A stretch of DNA of 64,000 nucleotides from Haloarcula pelagica (GTDB lineage: Archaea > Halobacteriota > Halobacteria > Halobacteriales > Haloarculaceae). A model generated the notes under the pieces. It made no database searches. It was not told where the DNA came from and worked only from the letters and a program-made list of their open reading frames with translations. The stretch spans positions 1,240,001 through 1,304,000 of the forward strand of contig NZ_CP126161.1 in the NCBI RefSeq assembly GCF_030127105.1, in the 5' to 3' direction. This document shows positions 8,044-15,964 of this stretch, one piece after another. A program made the translations under genes and the position numbers. Position 1 is the stretch's first letter. Each line of letters begins with the position of its first letter.

Positions 8044-9924
8044 ATGTGTGGAATCGCAGGTGGGTTCGACCCAACTTCCCCACCACCATACGATCTGCTC
8101 CAGGCCATGAGCGAGGCGCTCGAACATCGTGGGCCCGACGAGGAGGGGGTTTTTCGCGAAGGCCCCGTTGGCTTGGCACACCGTCGCCTCTCGATAGTCG
8201 ATCCGGCCGGGGGCACACAGCCTATGGCCAATGAGGGCGGCGACGTCATTGTAGTGTTCAACGGAGAGATATACAATCACCGCTCCGTCCGAAACGAGTT
8301 ATCGAACCGGCACGAATTCCGGAGCGACGCTGACACCGAGGTTATCCTCCACGCATACGAGGAGTACGGTCTTGAGATGGTAACGAAGTTGAAAGGGATG
8401 TTCGCGTTCGCAATCTGGGACGCTAAGACGGAGCGTCTCGTCCTCGCACGCGACCCGGTAGGAATCAAGCCGCTGTATGTCACCACCGGCCCCAGGCCGT
8501 GGTTTGCATCGGAGTTATCCGCACTGCTTGAGGCAGGTATCGACCACGGGGGGCTCGACCGAACAGCCATCGGGCAGTACTTCGCCCTTGGATTCGTTCC
8601 TGCGCCACGGACCGTATTTCGGAACGTTCGGGCGGTCTCCCCGGGCGAAATGCACATCGTAGACGACAGCGGTCACGAACGAATGTCGTACTACGACTGG
8701 TCGGTCACCGCCAGAAATCCATCTTTCGAACGAGCAGCTGTAGAGTTGCGTGACAAGGTTGACAGATCAGTTCGCGGCCGATTAATGAGCGACGTACCGC
8801 TGGGAGCGTTTCTCAGTGGGGGTCTCGATTCTACTGTCATCGTCGGAACGCTCGCGGAGTTGTGCGAAGAGCCTGTACAAACCTACACAGTCGGGTTCGA
8901 CGAGGCGCGTTTTGACGAGTCCGCTGCTGCTAAAATCGTCGCAGACTATCACGCGACGGATCATACAGAGTACACGGTCAGTCCGGCCGATCTCAAAGCC
9001 GCTGTCCCCTCGGTAGTAGGTCGACTTGGGCAACCCTTCGCTGACCAGTCTCTTATTCCAACGCACGTAGTGTCCCAGAAGTCGAGCCAGGATGTGACCG
9101 TCACGCTATCGGGAGACGGTGCGGACGAACTGTTTCTCGGGTACGATAAATATCGCGGAGAGTACTATTCGTCGTACTACCGGTCGCTACCGAAGCCACT
9201 TCGGAGCCTAATCGAAAACAGTCTATCGCGTGCTCCGCGGTCTCGAGGCGACCGTATCGGGGAGTTTGTCCGGAAAGCAGACAAGTTTACGCGCAGTGGG
9301 ACAACGAATCCGGTAGACCGGCACTTCGAGTGGCTCCGTATCACTGACGAGCAATCGGCGACAGCGACGACAGTTGATCCGCTTCATGCTGGCCGGACGG
9401 CGATCAGAGAGTGGAACGATCGAGTTACTCCGTCTCTCCCGAGTGGCCGACGCGACTCACTCACGCAGATGCAGGCCATCGACACACGGGTCGCCCTCCC
9501 GGAACAACTTCTTCATAAAGTGGACCTTGCGAGTATGTACAACTCCCTGGAAGTCCGTGTCCCGTTTCTGTCCACCGACATCGTCAAGTACGCACTGTCG
9601 CTGCCGCGCCAACACAAAATGACGGCGCTCTCTCGGAAGCGCCTTCTCAGACAAGCCTTCGCCGACCGTATCCCCGACGAGATCGCCGACCGGCCCAAGC
9701 GAGGGTTCGATATGCCAGTCGGGGAGTGGTTTAAATCAGAGTTGGCTGACGAGTTTCAGGACACTCTTGGACGCATCGATAGCACCGTTCTTGACACAAG
9801 TGCTGTCCGTACAGTCTACGACGAGCACTGTAAGGGACAAGCCGAACATGGAAAGTTCCTCTGGAGCGTCTACGTTTACGCTCAATGGGAAGGACGACTC
9901 CGGGCGTCGGGTGTCATAGACTGA
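8044..9924 (+). CDS. asnB: Glutamine-hydrolysing asparagine synthase-type amidotransferase
   Basis: 626 aa, full AsnB length. The N-terminus MCGIAGG exposes the catalytic Cys2 of class II glutamine amidotransferases. The synthase domain has the ATP-pyrophosphatase loop GAFLSGGLDSTVIVGTL near residue 255 and SGDGADELFLGY further on. AsnB makes asparagine from aspartate, glutamine and ATP. Homologues inside polysaccharide clusters are thought to amidate sugar acids or precursors. The position directly after a glycosyltransferase and in the low-GC glycan block favours a glycan role, but ordinary asparagine synthesis cannot be excluded. Confidence 0.9.
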   Translation: MCGIAGGFDPTSPPPYDLLQAMSEALEHRGPDEEGVFREGPVGLAHRRLSIVDPAGGTQPMANEGGDVIVVFNGEIYNHRSVRNELSNRHEFRSDADTEVILHAYEEYGLEMVTKLKGMFAFAIWDAKTERLVLARDPVGIKPLYVTTGPRPWFASELSALLEAGIDHGGLDRTAIGQYFALGFVPAPRTVFRNVRAVSPGEMHIVDDSGHERMSYYDWSVTARNPSFERAAVELRDKVDRSVRGRLMSDVPLGAFLSGGLDSTVIVGTLAELCEEPVQTYTVGFDEARFDESAAAKIVADYHATDHTEYTVSPADLKAAVPSVVGRLGQPFADQSLIPTHVVSQKSSQDVTVTLSGDGADELFLGYDKYRGEYYSSYYRSLPKPLRSLIENSLSRAPRSRGDRIGEFVRKADKFTRSGTTNPVDRHFEWLRITDEQSATATTVDPLHAGRTAIREWNDRVTPSLPSGRRDSLTQMQAIDTRVALPEQLLHKVDLASMYNSLEVRVPFLSTDIVKYALSLPRQHKMTALSRKRLLRQAFADRIPDEIADRPKRGFDMPVGEWFKSELADEFQDTLGRIDSTVLDTSAVRTVYDEHCKGQAEHGKFLWSVYVYAQWEGRLRASGVID

Positions 9925-9948
9925 GTGTTTTCTCCCGAAACAGTCGTG

Positions 9949-11073
9949 TCAGCTTCCCTTGACGAGTCCTTGCAGGCGATTCGTTGTCGTTTCGACGGTC
10001 TCATTCCAGTCGTGGTGTGTCGAGACGTATTCGCGCCCGGACCGCCCCAGAGTATGCCGGACATTATCGTCTGCTAACTCCCGTATCGCCTCCGCGAACC
10101 CTCTCGGTTCTGCCTGATCAGGCTGACGTCCTCCGACGGCACAGAGTTGCTGCAATTGTGGCAACGGACTCGTCACGACCGGGACAGCCGAAGCGAGAGA
10201 CTCCAAAACGGCCCGCGGGACTCCTTCAGACCGACTCGGTAGCAATAATAGGTCTGCAGCTCGGTACACAGCCGGCATCTCGTCGTAGGGAATCGCTCCG
10301 TGGAGCGAGACTCGTTCGGTAATCCCCTCTCTGTTAGCAACACGCTGGACAGTTTCCCTACCCGGTCCATCTCCGACAACAGCCAGTTCAGCATCGAGAG
10401 AAGAGTATTTCTCAAGGGCCGCGCTGAGGGCCTCAACTGCCAGGGCCGGTCGTTTTCCCTGTACGAGCCTCCCCACAAACAACAGCGTCAGATCCCGGTT
10501 GCCGATTTCGTCTCGGGCCGACCCGGATGGTGAAAAGCGGGACACGTCGATGCCGTTGTGAACGACGTCAATAGGTGATTTGACGCCGATATCCCTGAGC
10601 CGCTCCTTTTCAGCCGACGAATAGCAGAACACTGTATCCGCCTGATTAAACGTCCAGCGTCCGATCGAGTACAGGTACGTTCTAAATATCCACTCCGAGA
10701 CGGACTGCGAGTAGAGCCCATGATTCGTCACCACCAACGGAGAGTCGCCGAATCTTCGCGTGAGTGCGGCCAAGTTTGTCGAAAAATACAGGTGGGAGTG
10801 TGCGTGGATCAGGTCGAACTCAGAGGAACTGCGTAGAAGATACCGTGCTACCGACGGTGAAATATCGTTGCTGGCGATAGACAGCCCTTTGGGCACCTCA
10901 ACGACCTCGTAGCCGGACCGCTCTCTGATTCGGGATGTTCGCCTCGAAGTAGTTGTCAGCACCGTCACGTCGTGACCTGCGCTGGCCTGGTCACGGCTCA
11001 TCGCATGCACGTGGTACTGCCCCCCGCCGACTGACTCCGGATATACTTTCTGAGCGACCCTGAGGATCCGCAT
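9949..11073 (-). CDS. Glycosyltransferase family 4
   Basis: 374 aa. MRILRVAQKVYPESVGGGQY is a GT4 acceptor-domain start. The donor domain has LLFVGRLVQGKRPALAVEAL and SRSEGVPRAVLESLASAVP (EX7E). A GGTTTTTTTC element about 24 nt upstream of the ATG on this strand is a possible TATA box, giving a leaderless message. It is divergent from the sugar-1-phosphate transferase at 11294 across a 220-nt promoter region and convergent with asnB. Confidence 0.9.
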   Translation of the reverse strand: MRILRVAQKVYPESVGGGQYHVHAMSRDQASAGHDVTVLTTTSRRTSRIRERSGYEVVEVPKGLSIASNDISPSVARYLLRSSSEFDLIHAHSHLYFSTNLAALTRRFGDSPLVVTNHGLYSQSVSEWIFRTYLYSIGRWTFNQADTVFCYSSAEKERLRDIGVKSPIDVVHNGIDVSRFSPSGSARDEIGNRDLTLLFVGRLVQGKRPALAVEALSAALEKYSSLDAELAVVGDGPGRETVQRVANREGITERVSLHGAIPYDEMPAVYRAADLLLLPSRSEGVPRAVLESLASAVPVVTSPLPQLQQLCAVGGRQPDQAEPRGFAEAIRELADDNVRHTLGRSGREYVSTHHDWNETVETTTNRLQGLVKGS

Positions 11074-11260
11074 ACGTCTACTTTCGACATGTGTGAAAAA
11101 AACCGTGTCGCCTCAGATCCGTATGCGCCAGAATACCGACTCCGGACCCCATGCGGGGGTGAAAATGCGGTGTCAGCAGCCGAACTTCGTCGGAAACCTC
11201 ACCGTTGAGATGTAATACAGCGGCCCTGAGCTGTTCTCACCAACGATAGCAAGCCCGGTG

Positions 11261-11270
11261 GACTTATTTT
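11261..11270 (+). promoter_or_regulatory. TATA box for polyprenyl glycosylphosphotransferase
   Basis: GACTTATTTT is centred about 28 nt before the ATG at 11294. It excludes the upstream in-frame GTG at 11258 and points to a leaderless transcript. Confidence 0.55.
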
Positions 11271-11293
11271 CCGTCGTTAATGATACCCATTCA

Positions 11294-12748
11294 ATGATCG
11301 GTGGCTGGCGGTACCGCCTCGCCGGCGGGCTGGGAGCGGTGACGTTCACTGTCCTAGCACTAGCCCTCGCCTACCAGTCAGTAATACAGGACCTCATAGT
11401 TTTAGTCCCCTTCGTCGGCGACCTACCGATCCGATCGGCGACAGTGCAGGAATTCGCGTTCGAAGCACTGACGACGGCCACCATCGTCGCCGTCGCGTTC
11501 GCCCCGCTGTACAAGCCACAGCCGCGCCGACTGCTCGACACCTGGCTGTTCGCGGTTCGTCGGACGGCCATCGCCGTCCTCGCACTCGCAACGATAGGGT
11601 ACTTCGACTACACGTACAAACTCCCCAGGCTGACCCTCATCACGGCTGGGGCGGTCCTCATGGCAACACTTCCAGCGTACTTCGTCGCGATCCGCCGACG
11701 GCCCGTCGATGGCGAAGAGCGCACCGTGATCGTCGGGAACGCCGCGGAGCGAATCCCGCGAATCAGTCGTGCAGCGGACGCGAACGTAGTCGGGTACGTC
11801 GCTCCGCAGGCCGTCAAGGACAGCGAGATCGGGATGATCGACGGTGGCCACGTGACATCGGTCGACATCCCCCGACTCGGTGGCCTCTCGCGACTCGAAG
11901 AGGTGTTGCTCTCACACAACGCCGACACGGCCGTCCTCTCCTTTGCTGGCGAAGATCGCTCGGAGCTGTTCGGTGCGCTGGCAGTCTGTCACGAGAACGG
12001 TGTGGAAGCACAGATCCACAGCGACTACGCCGACCCCGTCCTGACCAACGAGATAGACGGCGAACCGCTCGTCGATATCGATCTCGAACCGTGGGACCCA
12101 CAAGATCAGGTCCTGAAACGGCTGTTCGACATCTGCTTTGCCGGTGTGGGTCTCGTAGTGCTCACGCCGATAATCGCCGTCATCGCCATCGCCATCAAAC
12201 TCGAAGACGGCGGACCGATCCTCTACTGGCAAGAGCGGACCGCGGTGTTCGGCAAGACGTTCACCATCGCGAAGTTCCGAAGTATGGTCCCGAACGCCGA
12301 GAGCGAGTCCGGAGCGACGATCTCCGCGGAAGACGCTGGCGGGACCGACCCGCGTGTCACCCCGGTGGGAACGGTGCTGCGGACGAGCCACCTCGACGAG
12401 ATTCCACAGCTCTGGTCGGTCCTACTGGGTGACATGTCCGTCGTCGGGCCACGCCCGGAACGACCGTCGCTGGATGCGGACATGGAATCGGCGGTCGAGG
12501 AGTGGCCAAACAGGTGGTTCGTCCGCCCGGGATTGACCGGACTGGCACAGATCAACGGCGTCACCGGAACGGACCCGGAACGGAAACTCCAGTACGATAT
12601 CGAGTACATCCGCCAGCAGTCACTCTCGTTCGACGGGAAGATCGTCATCCGGCAACTCTATCAGGTGCTGACGGACGCCATCAGCCTTCTCCGGTCGGAT
12701 GCCGCGGATACCCCGGACACCGGGGACGACGGCACGCCGAACCGGTAG
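11294..12748 (+). CDS. Polyprenyl-phosphate sugar-1-phosphate transferase (initiating enzyme)
   Basis: 484 aa. The N-terminal part has about four hydrophobic segments, then a Rossmann-like nucleotide-binding region, then a last membrane hairpin at FAGVGLVVLTPIIAVIAIAI. The C-terminal catalytic domain of the WbaP/WcaJ family shows YWQERTAVFGKTFTIAKFRS, SHLDEIPQLWSVLLGDMSVV, GPRPERP and RPGLTGLAQINGVTG. It moves a sugar-1-phosphate from NDP-sugar to a polyprenyl (dolichyl) phosphate in the membrane, the first step of a lipid-linked glycan. It ends 1 nt from the convergent epimerase gene. Intermediate GC content marks the transition out of the low-GC block. Confidence 0.92.
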   Translation: MIGGWRYRLAGGLGAVTFTVLALALAYQSVIQDLIVLVPFVGDLPIRSATVQEFAFEALTTATIVAVAFAPLYKPQPRRLLDTWLFAVRRTAIAVLALATIGYFDYTYKLPRLTLITAGAVLMATLPAYFVAIRRRPVDGEERTVIVGNAAERIPRISRAADANVVGYVAPQAVKDSEIGMIDGGHVTSVDIPRLGGLSRLEEVLLSHNADTAVLSFAGEDRSELFGALAVCHENGVEAQIHSDYADPVLTNEIDGEPLVDIDLEPWDPQDQVLKRLFDICFAGVGLVVLTPIIAVIAIAIKLEDGGPILYWQERTAVFGKTFTIAKFRSMVPNAESESGATISAEDAGGTDPRVTPVGTVLRTSHLDEIPQLWSVLLGDMSVVGPRPERPSLDADMESAVEEWPNRWFVRPGLTGLAQINGVTGTDPERKLQYDIEYIRQQSLSFDGKIVIRQLYQVLTDAISLLRSDAADTPDTGDDGTPNR

Positions 12749-12749
12749 T

Positions 12750-13721
12750 TCACTCGAAGGCCGCCTCGACCGCGTCCGTGACAGTTCGCTCAGCCTCCCA
12801 GCCCAGCCGTTCCCGAGCCGCACTGGTATCGACAGTGAACGACTCGACCAGCGTCTCGTCGTCGGCCCGCGGGTTCTCCACGAGCGTGACGGGAACGTCG
12901 ACCCCCAATCGCTCGACTGCGGCTCCCTGGACGAGCCGGGCGACGGCCTCGACACTGGGGTCCTCGTCGCTCGCGAGTTCGAACTTCTCGACGCCGGTCA
13001 CGCCGTCGGCCCGCTGTGCGAGCAGTCGTTCGGCGCTCCGGACGTAGGCGCGGGCGACATCCGTGACGTGGAGGAAGTTGCGCGACTGGCTGCCGGGTTC
13101 GTAGACCGTCAGTGGCTCGCCGGAGCGTGCCCGGTCGACGAAGAAGTTGACGACGGTCGGTTTCGACACCGTGGTTCCGTCGACCGCGTGGCGGCCGTAG
13201 ACGTTCGAGATCATGTACTGGTGGGCCGGGAACGCGCCGGCGGCGAACTCGTCGATCGATCGCTCGCTGACGAGTTTCGTCCGGCCGTACCAGTTCACCG
13301 GATCCCGTGGATGATCGACGGTGATCGGGAACTGCTCGGGGTCGCCGACGACGGCCATCGAGAACGGGAAGACCAGCGCCGCGCCGGTCTGCCGGCAGAA
13401 CCAGGCGACGTTGTCGGTCCCCTGGACGTTGACCTCGTAGGCCAGGTCGGGGTCGGCGTCGCAGTCGTCGACGCCCGAGATCGCAGCCAGGTGGAGGACG
13501 ACGACCGCTCCCGAGAGGGCGTCTTCCAGCCGTCGACGGTCGCGGATGTCGACGTGGTCGATCCCGACATCGCCGACCGAACCGAGTCGCCCCTCGTAGA
13601 AGTTGTCGATGGCGGTGATCTCCCAGTCGGGATGACGGGCCTGGAGTTCGACGAGGACGCGGCTCCCGATGTAGCCGGCGGCGCCCGTCACGGCGATCCG
13701 TGGCGTCTCAGTGCGGGCCAT
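12750..13721 (-). CDS. NAD-dependent epimerase/dehydratase
   Basis: 323 aa, extended short-chain dehydrogenase fold. The NAD loop is AVTGAAGYIGS at residue 10, VVVLHLAAISGVDDCD follows, and the catalytic YxxxK is in WYGRTKLVSE. The Thr/Ser of the triad falls in VFPFSMAVVG. It converts an NDP-sugar (epimerisation, 4,6-dehydration or decarboxylation; not distinguishable here). It is the last gene of a three-gene operon 15818-12750 and overlaps the next upstream gene by 14 nt. Confidence 0.88.
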   Translation of the reverse strand: MARTETPRIAVTGAAGYIGSRVLVELQARHPDWEITAIDNFYEGRLGSVGDVGIDHVDIRDRRRLEDALSGAVVVLHLAAISGVDDCDADPDLAYEVNVQGTDNVAWFCRQTGAALVFPFSMAVVGDPEQFPITVDHPRDPVNWYGRTKLVSERSIDEFAAGAFPAHQYMISNVYGRHAVDGTTVSKPTVVNFFVDRARSGEPLTVYEPGSQSRNFLHVTDVARAYVRSAERLLAQRADGVTGVEKFELASDEDPSVEAVARLVQGAAVERLGVDVPVTLVENPRADDETLVESFTVDTSAARERLGWEAERTVTDAVEAAFE

Positions 13722-14649
13722 CGGTGAACCTCCCGGCGAGATCGCGAACCCCCTCGCGAAGCGTCCAGCGGGGCTGGAAACCGGTCGAATCCAGTCGGTC
13801 GAAGTCGACGTGGTAGGACGGGCCGGGGTGTTCGTCTTCGAGGTAGGTAATCTCGACCGCGCCGACCGCCTCCTCGACGATTTCCGCGATCTCGGCGATC
13901 CGGTAGTTCTCGGCCGTGCTCCCGACGTTGTAGACGTGCTCGGACCAGTCGCCAGGGTGTAGTGCTGCGTGTTTGTAGGCGCGTGCGGCGTCGGCGACGT
14001 GGATGAAGGGCCGCCAGTTGTCGCCGTCGCCGTAGACGGTGAGCGGGCGGCCGGTCAGCGCCCGGAAGACGAAGTCGTTGACCACGAGATTGAACCGGAT
14101 CCCGGGCGCGTACCCGAAGTTCGTCGCCAGTCGCAGGGCGACACCGTCCATCCCGAATGCCTCGCAGTACTCCGCAAGCAGCGTCTCGGCGTCGCGTTTG
14201 GTCTCGGCGTAGGGGTTGATCGGGTCGGGCGTGACCGTCTCGTCGACGTGCGTGCTGGTCGCTCGCCCGTAGACGTTACAGGAGGAGGCAAAGACCACGG
14301 TCTCGACGCCGAGTTTCCCGGCGGCCGTCAGGACGTTCTCGGTGCCGTCCTCGTTGACCGCGACCGTCTCCGCGCAGCGGTCGTGGGTACTCGCTGCGCC
14401 CGTGATCGCCGCGAGGTGGATCACCGTGTCCATCCCGCGGGTGGCGCTCTCGACATCGCCGTACTCGCGCACGTCGCCGTGTCGGACCGTGAGGGAGTCG
14501 TCGACAGCGCCAAGCAGCGCCCGCGGGGAGCCAGAGGCCAGGTTGTCGAGGACGACGACTTCGCCGACGCGGTCGTCGGCAACCAGTCGCGGGACGAGGG
14601 CGCTCCCGATGTAGCCACAGCCGCCCGTGACCAGCACGTCGGTCGTCAT
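13708..14649 (-). CDS. NAD-dependent epimerase/dehydratase (UDP-glucose 4-epimerase-like)
   Basis: 313 aa. VLVTGGCGYIGSALVPRL gives the NAD-binding glycine motif, DTVIHLAAITGAAST follows, and catalysis uses VVFASSCNVYG and NPYAETKRDAE (YxxxK). It is similar in length and motifs to the neighbouring epimerase at 12750 but clearly diverged. The start ATG overlaps the stop of the upstream UDP-sulfoquinovose-synthase-like gene by 4 nt, indicating translational coupling. It probably makes a sugar donor for the glycan locus. Confidence 0.88.
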   Translation of the reverse strand: MTTDVLVTGGCGYIGSALVPRLVADDRVGEVVVLDNLASGSPRALLGAVDDSLTVRHGDVREYGDVESATRGMDTVIHLAAITGAASTHDRCAETVAVNEDGTENVLTAAGKLGVETVVFASSCNVYGRATSTHVDETVTPDPINPYAETKRDAETLLAEYCEAFGMDGVALRLATNFGYAPGIRFNLVVNDFVFRALTGRPLTVYGDGDNWRPFIHVADAARAYKHAALHPGDWSEHVYNVGSTAENYRIAEIAEIVEEAVGAVEITYLEDEHPGPSYHVDFDRLDSTGFQPRWTLREGVRDLAGRFTDGPH

Positions 14650-15818
14650 CCGTCGGCGAGGACCCCTGGCAGGAACCGGTCTTCGTAGGACTCTATGGTG
14701 TCGCTGTACCGGGTCAGCGTCTCGAAGATGTCACGAACGCCGTCCTCGAAGGTCTGGTCCTGCCCGCCGATGAGGTCGGCGTAGCGGTCGTTCTCGATCT
14801 CCATCTTGTGTGTCTCGTCCTCGTCACGCGGGTTCTCGAAGTGCTCGACGGCCACGTCGAGGTCGAACTCGCCCCCCACGTCGGCGATGGTCTCCGCGAC
14901 TTCGACGATACTGATGGCGCGGGTGACCTGATTGTAGACGGTCAGCCCCTCGGGCCGGTCGTCGGCGTCGCCGAGCGCGAGGCGGGCGAGCCCCTCGATG
15001 GCGTCCTCCAGCGAGACGAACGGCTTGCGCTGCTTTCCTTTCCCGTAGACGGTGACCGGGTAGCCCGCGACGGCCTGGGCACAGAAGCGGTGCGCGACCG
15101 TCCCGAAGTAGTAGTCGAAGTCGAATCGGGTCTTCAGCCGGTCGTCTTCGCGCGTCTCGGCAGTCTCGGTCCCGTAGACGATGGCGGTCCGCACGTCCGA
15201 GACGGGGATGTCGAACTGGTCGTGGGCCAGCCGGAGGTTCTGAGCGTCGAATCCCTTGGTAGAGTGGTACCAACTCCCCGACATGTTTGGGAACGGCACG
15301 CCGTCGGCTTCGCCCTGGTTCTCCATCGTCGCCCCACCTTCGGGGATAGGGAACTCGGGTGCCCCGTAGACGCCGGTCGTCGTCGTCTCGACGAAGTGCG
15401 TGTCCGTGAGGTCGTGTTCTTTCAGGCCCCACAGGAGGTTCCGCGTGGCCTGCATGTTGTTGTGCTGGGTGTAGTTGGCCCGCTCGCCGTTGATCTGGGA
15501 GTACGGCGCGGAGGGCTGGGCGGCAGCGTGGACGACGACCTCGGGTTCGTGGACAGCCAGGAGTTCGTCGACGAAGCCCCTCTCGACGAGGTCACCCTCG
15601 ACGAAGGAGAGATTCGAGCAGTCGTGTACCTCTCGGGCGGCGTCGAGGCGGCGGTCGGGGCTGGCGACCGGTGTGGCACTGGTCGCGCCCACGTCGCCGA
15701 CCCAGCGGCGGCGCGCGAGGTTGTCCACCAGGACGACCCGGTCGTCGGTTCGTGTCGCGATCCGGAGCGCCGTCGGCCAGCCGAGGTAGCCGTCGGCGCC
15801 GGTGAGCAGAATCGACAT
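14646..15818 (-). CDS. UDP-sulfoquinovose synthase-like NAD-dependent enzyme
   Basis: 390 aa, the size of plant SQD1 and archaeal Agl3. SILLTGADGYLGWPTAL is the NAD loop. VDNLARRRWV, SAPYSQINGERANYTQHNN, TTTTGVYGAPEFPIPEGG, SWYHSTKGFDAQN and VTVYGKGKQRKPFVSLED follow SQD1 closely in order, including the SQD1-type catalytic Thr and YxxxK. SQD1 makes UDP-6-sulfo-quinovose from UDP-glucose and sulfite. The ATG at 15818 is preferred over an in-frame start 21 nt upstream because GGTGGA precedes it. It heads the operon with two sugar epimerases and implies a sulfonated sugar in the surface glycan. A broader substrate range is possible. Confidence 0.85.
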   Translation of the reverse strand: MSILLTGADGYLGWPTALRIATRTDDRVVLVDNLARRRWVGDVGATSATPVASPDRRLDAAREVHDCSNLSFVEGDLVERGFVDELLAVHEPEVVVHAAAQPSAPYSQINGERANYTQHNNMQATRNLLWGLKEHDLTDTHFVETTTTGVYGAPEFPIPEGGATMENQGEADGVPFPNMSGSWYHSTKGFDAQNLRLAHDQFDIPVSDVRTAIVYGTETAETREDDRLKTRFDFDYYFGTVAHRFCAQAVAGYPVTVYGKGKQRKPFVSLEDAIEGLARLALGDADDRPEGLTVYNQVTRAISIVEVAETIADVGGEFDLDVAVEHFENPRDEDETHKMEIENDRYADLIGGQDQTFEDGVRDIFETLTRYSDTIESYEDRFLPGVLADG

Positions 15819-15964
15819 CGTGAATCCACCGGAACCCACACCGGTCGCTCATTTGTTTATGAACGCGCTACCCGCCCGGTAGCCGCCGCTTACAGCGTCT
15901 TCCGGATCAGTGGAGACGAAAACCGTCACCACACACGTTCGACAGCGAAGCAGGCCGAGTTAGT

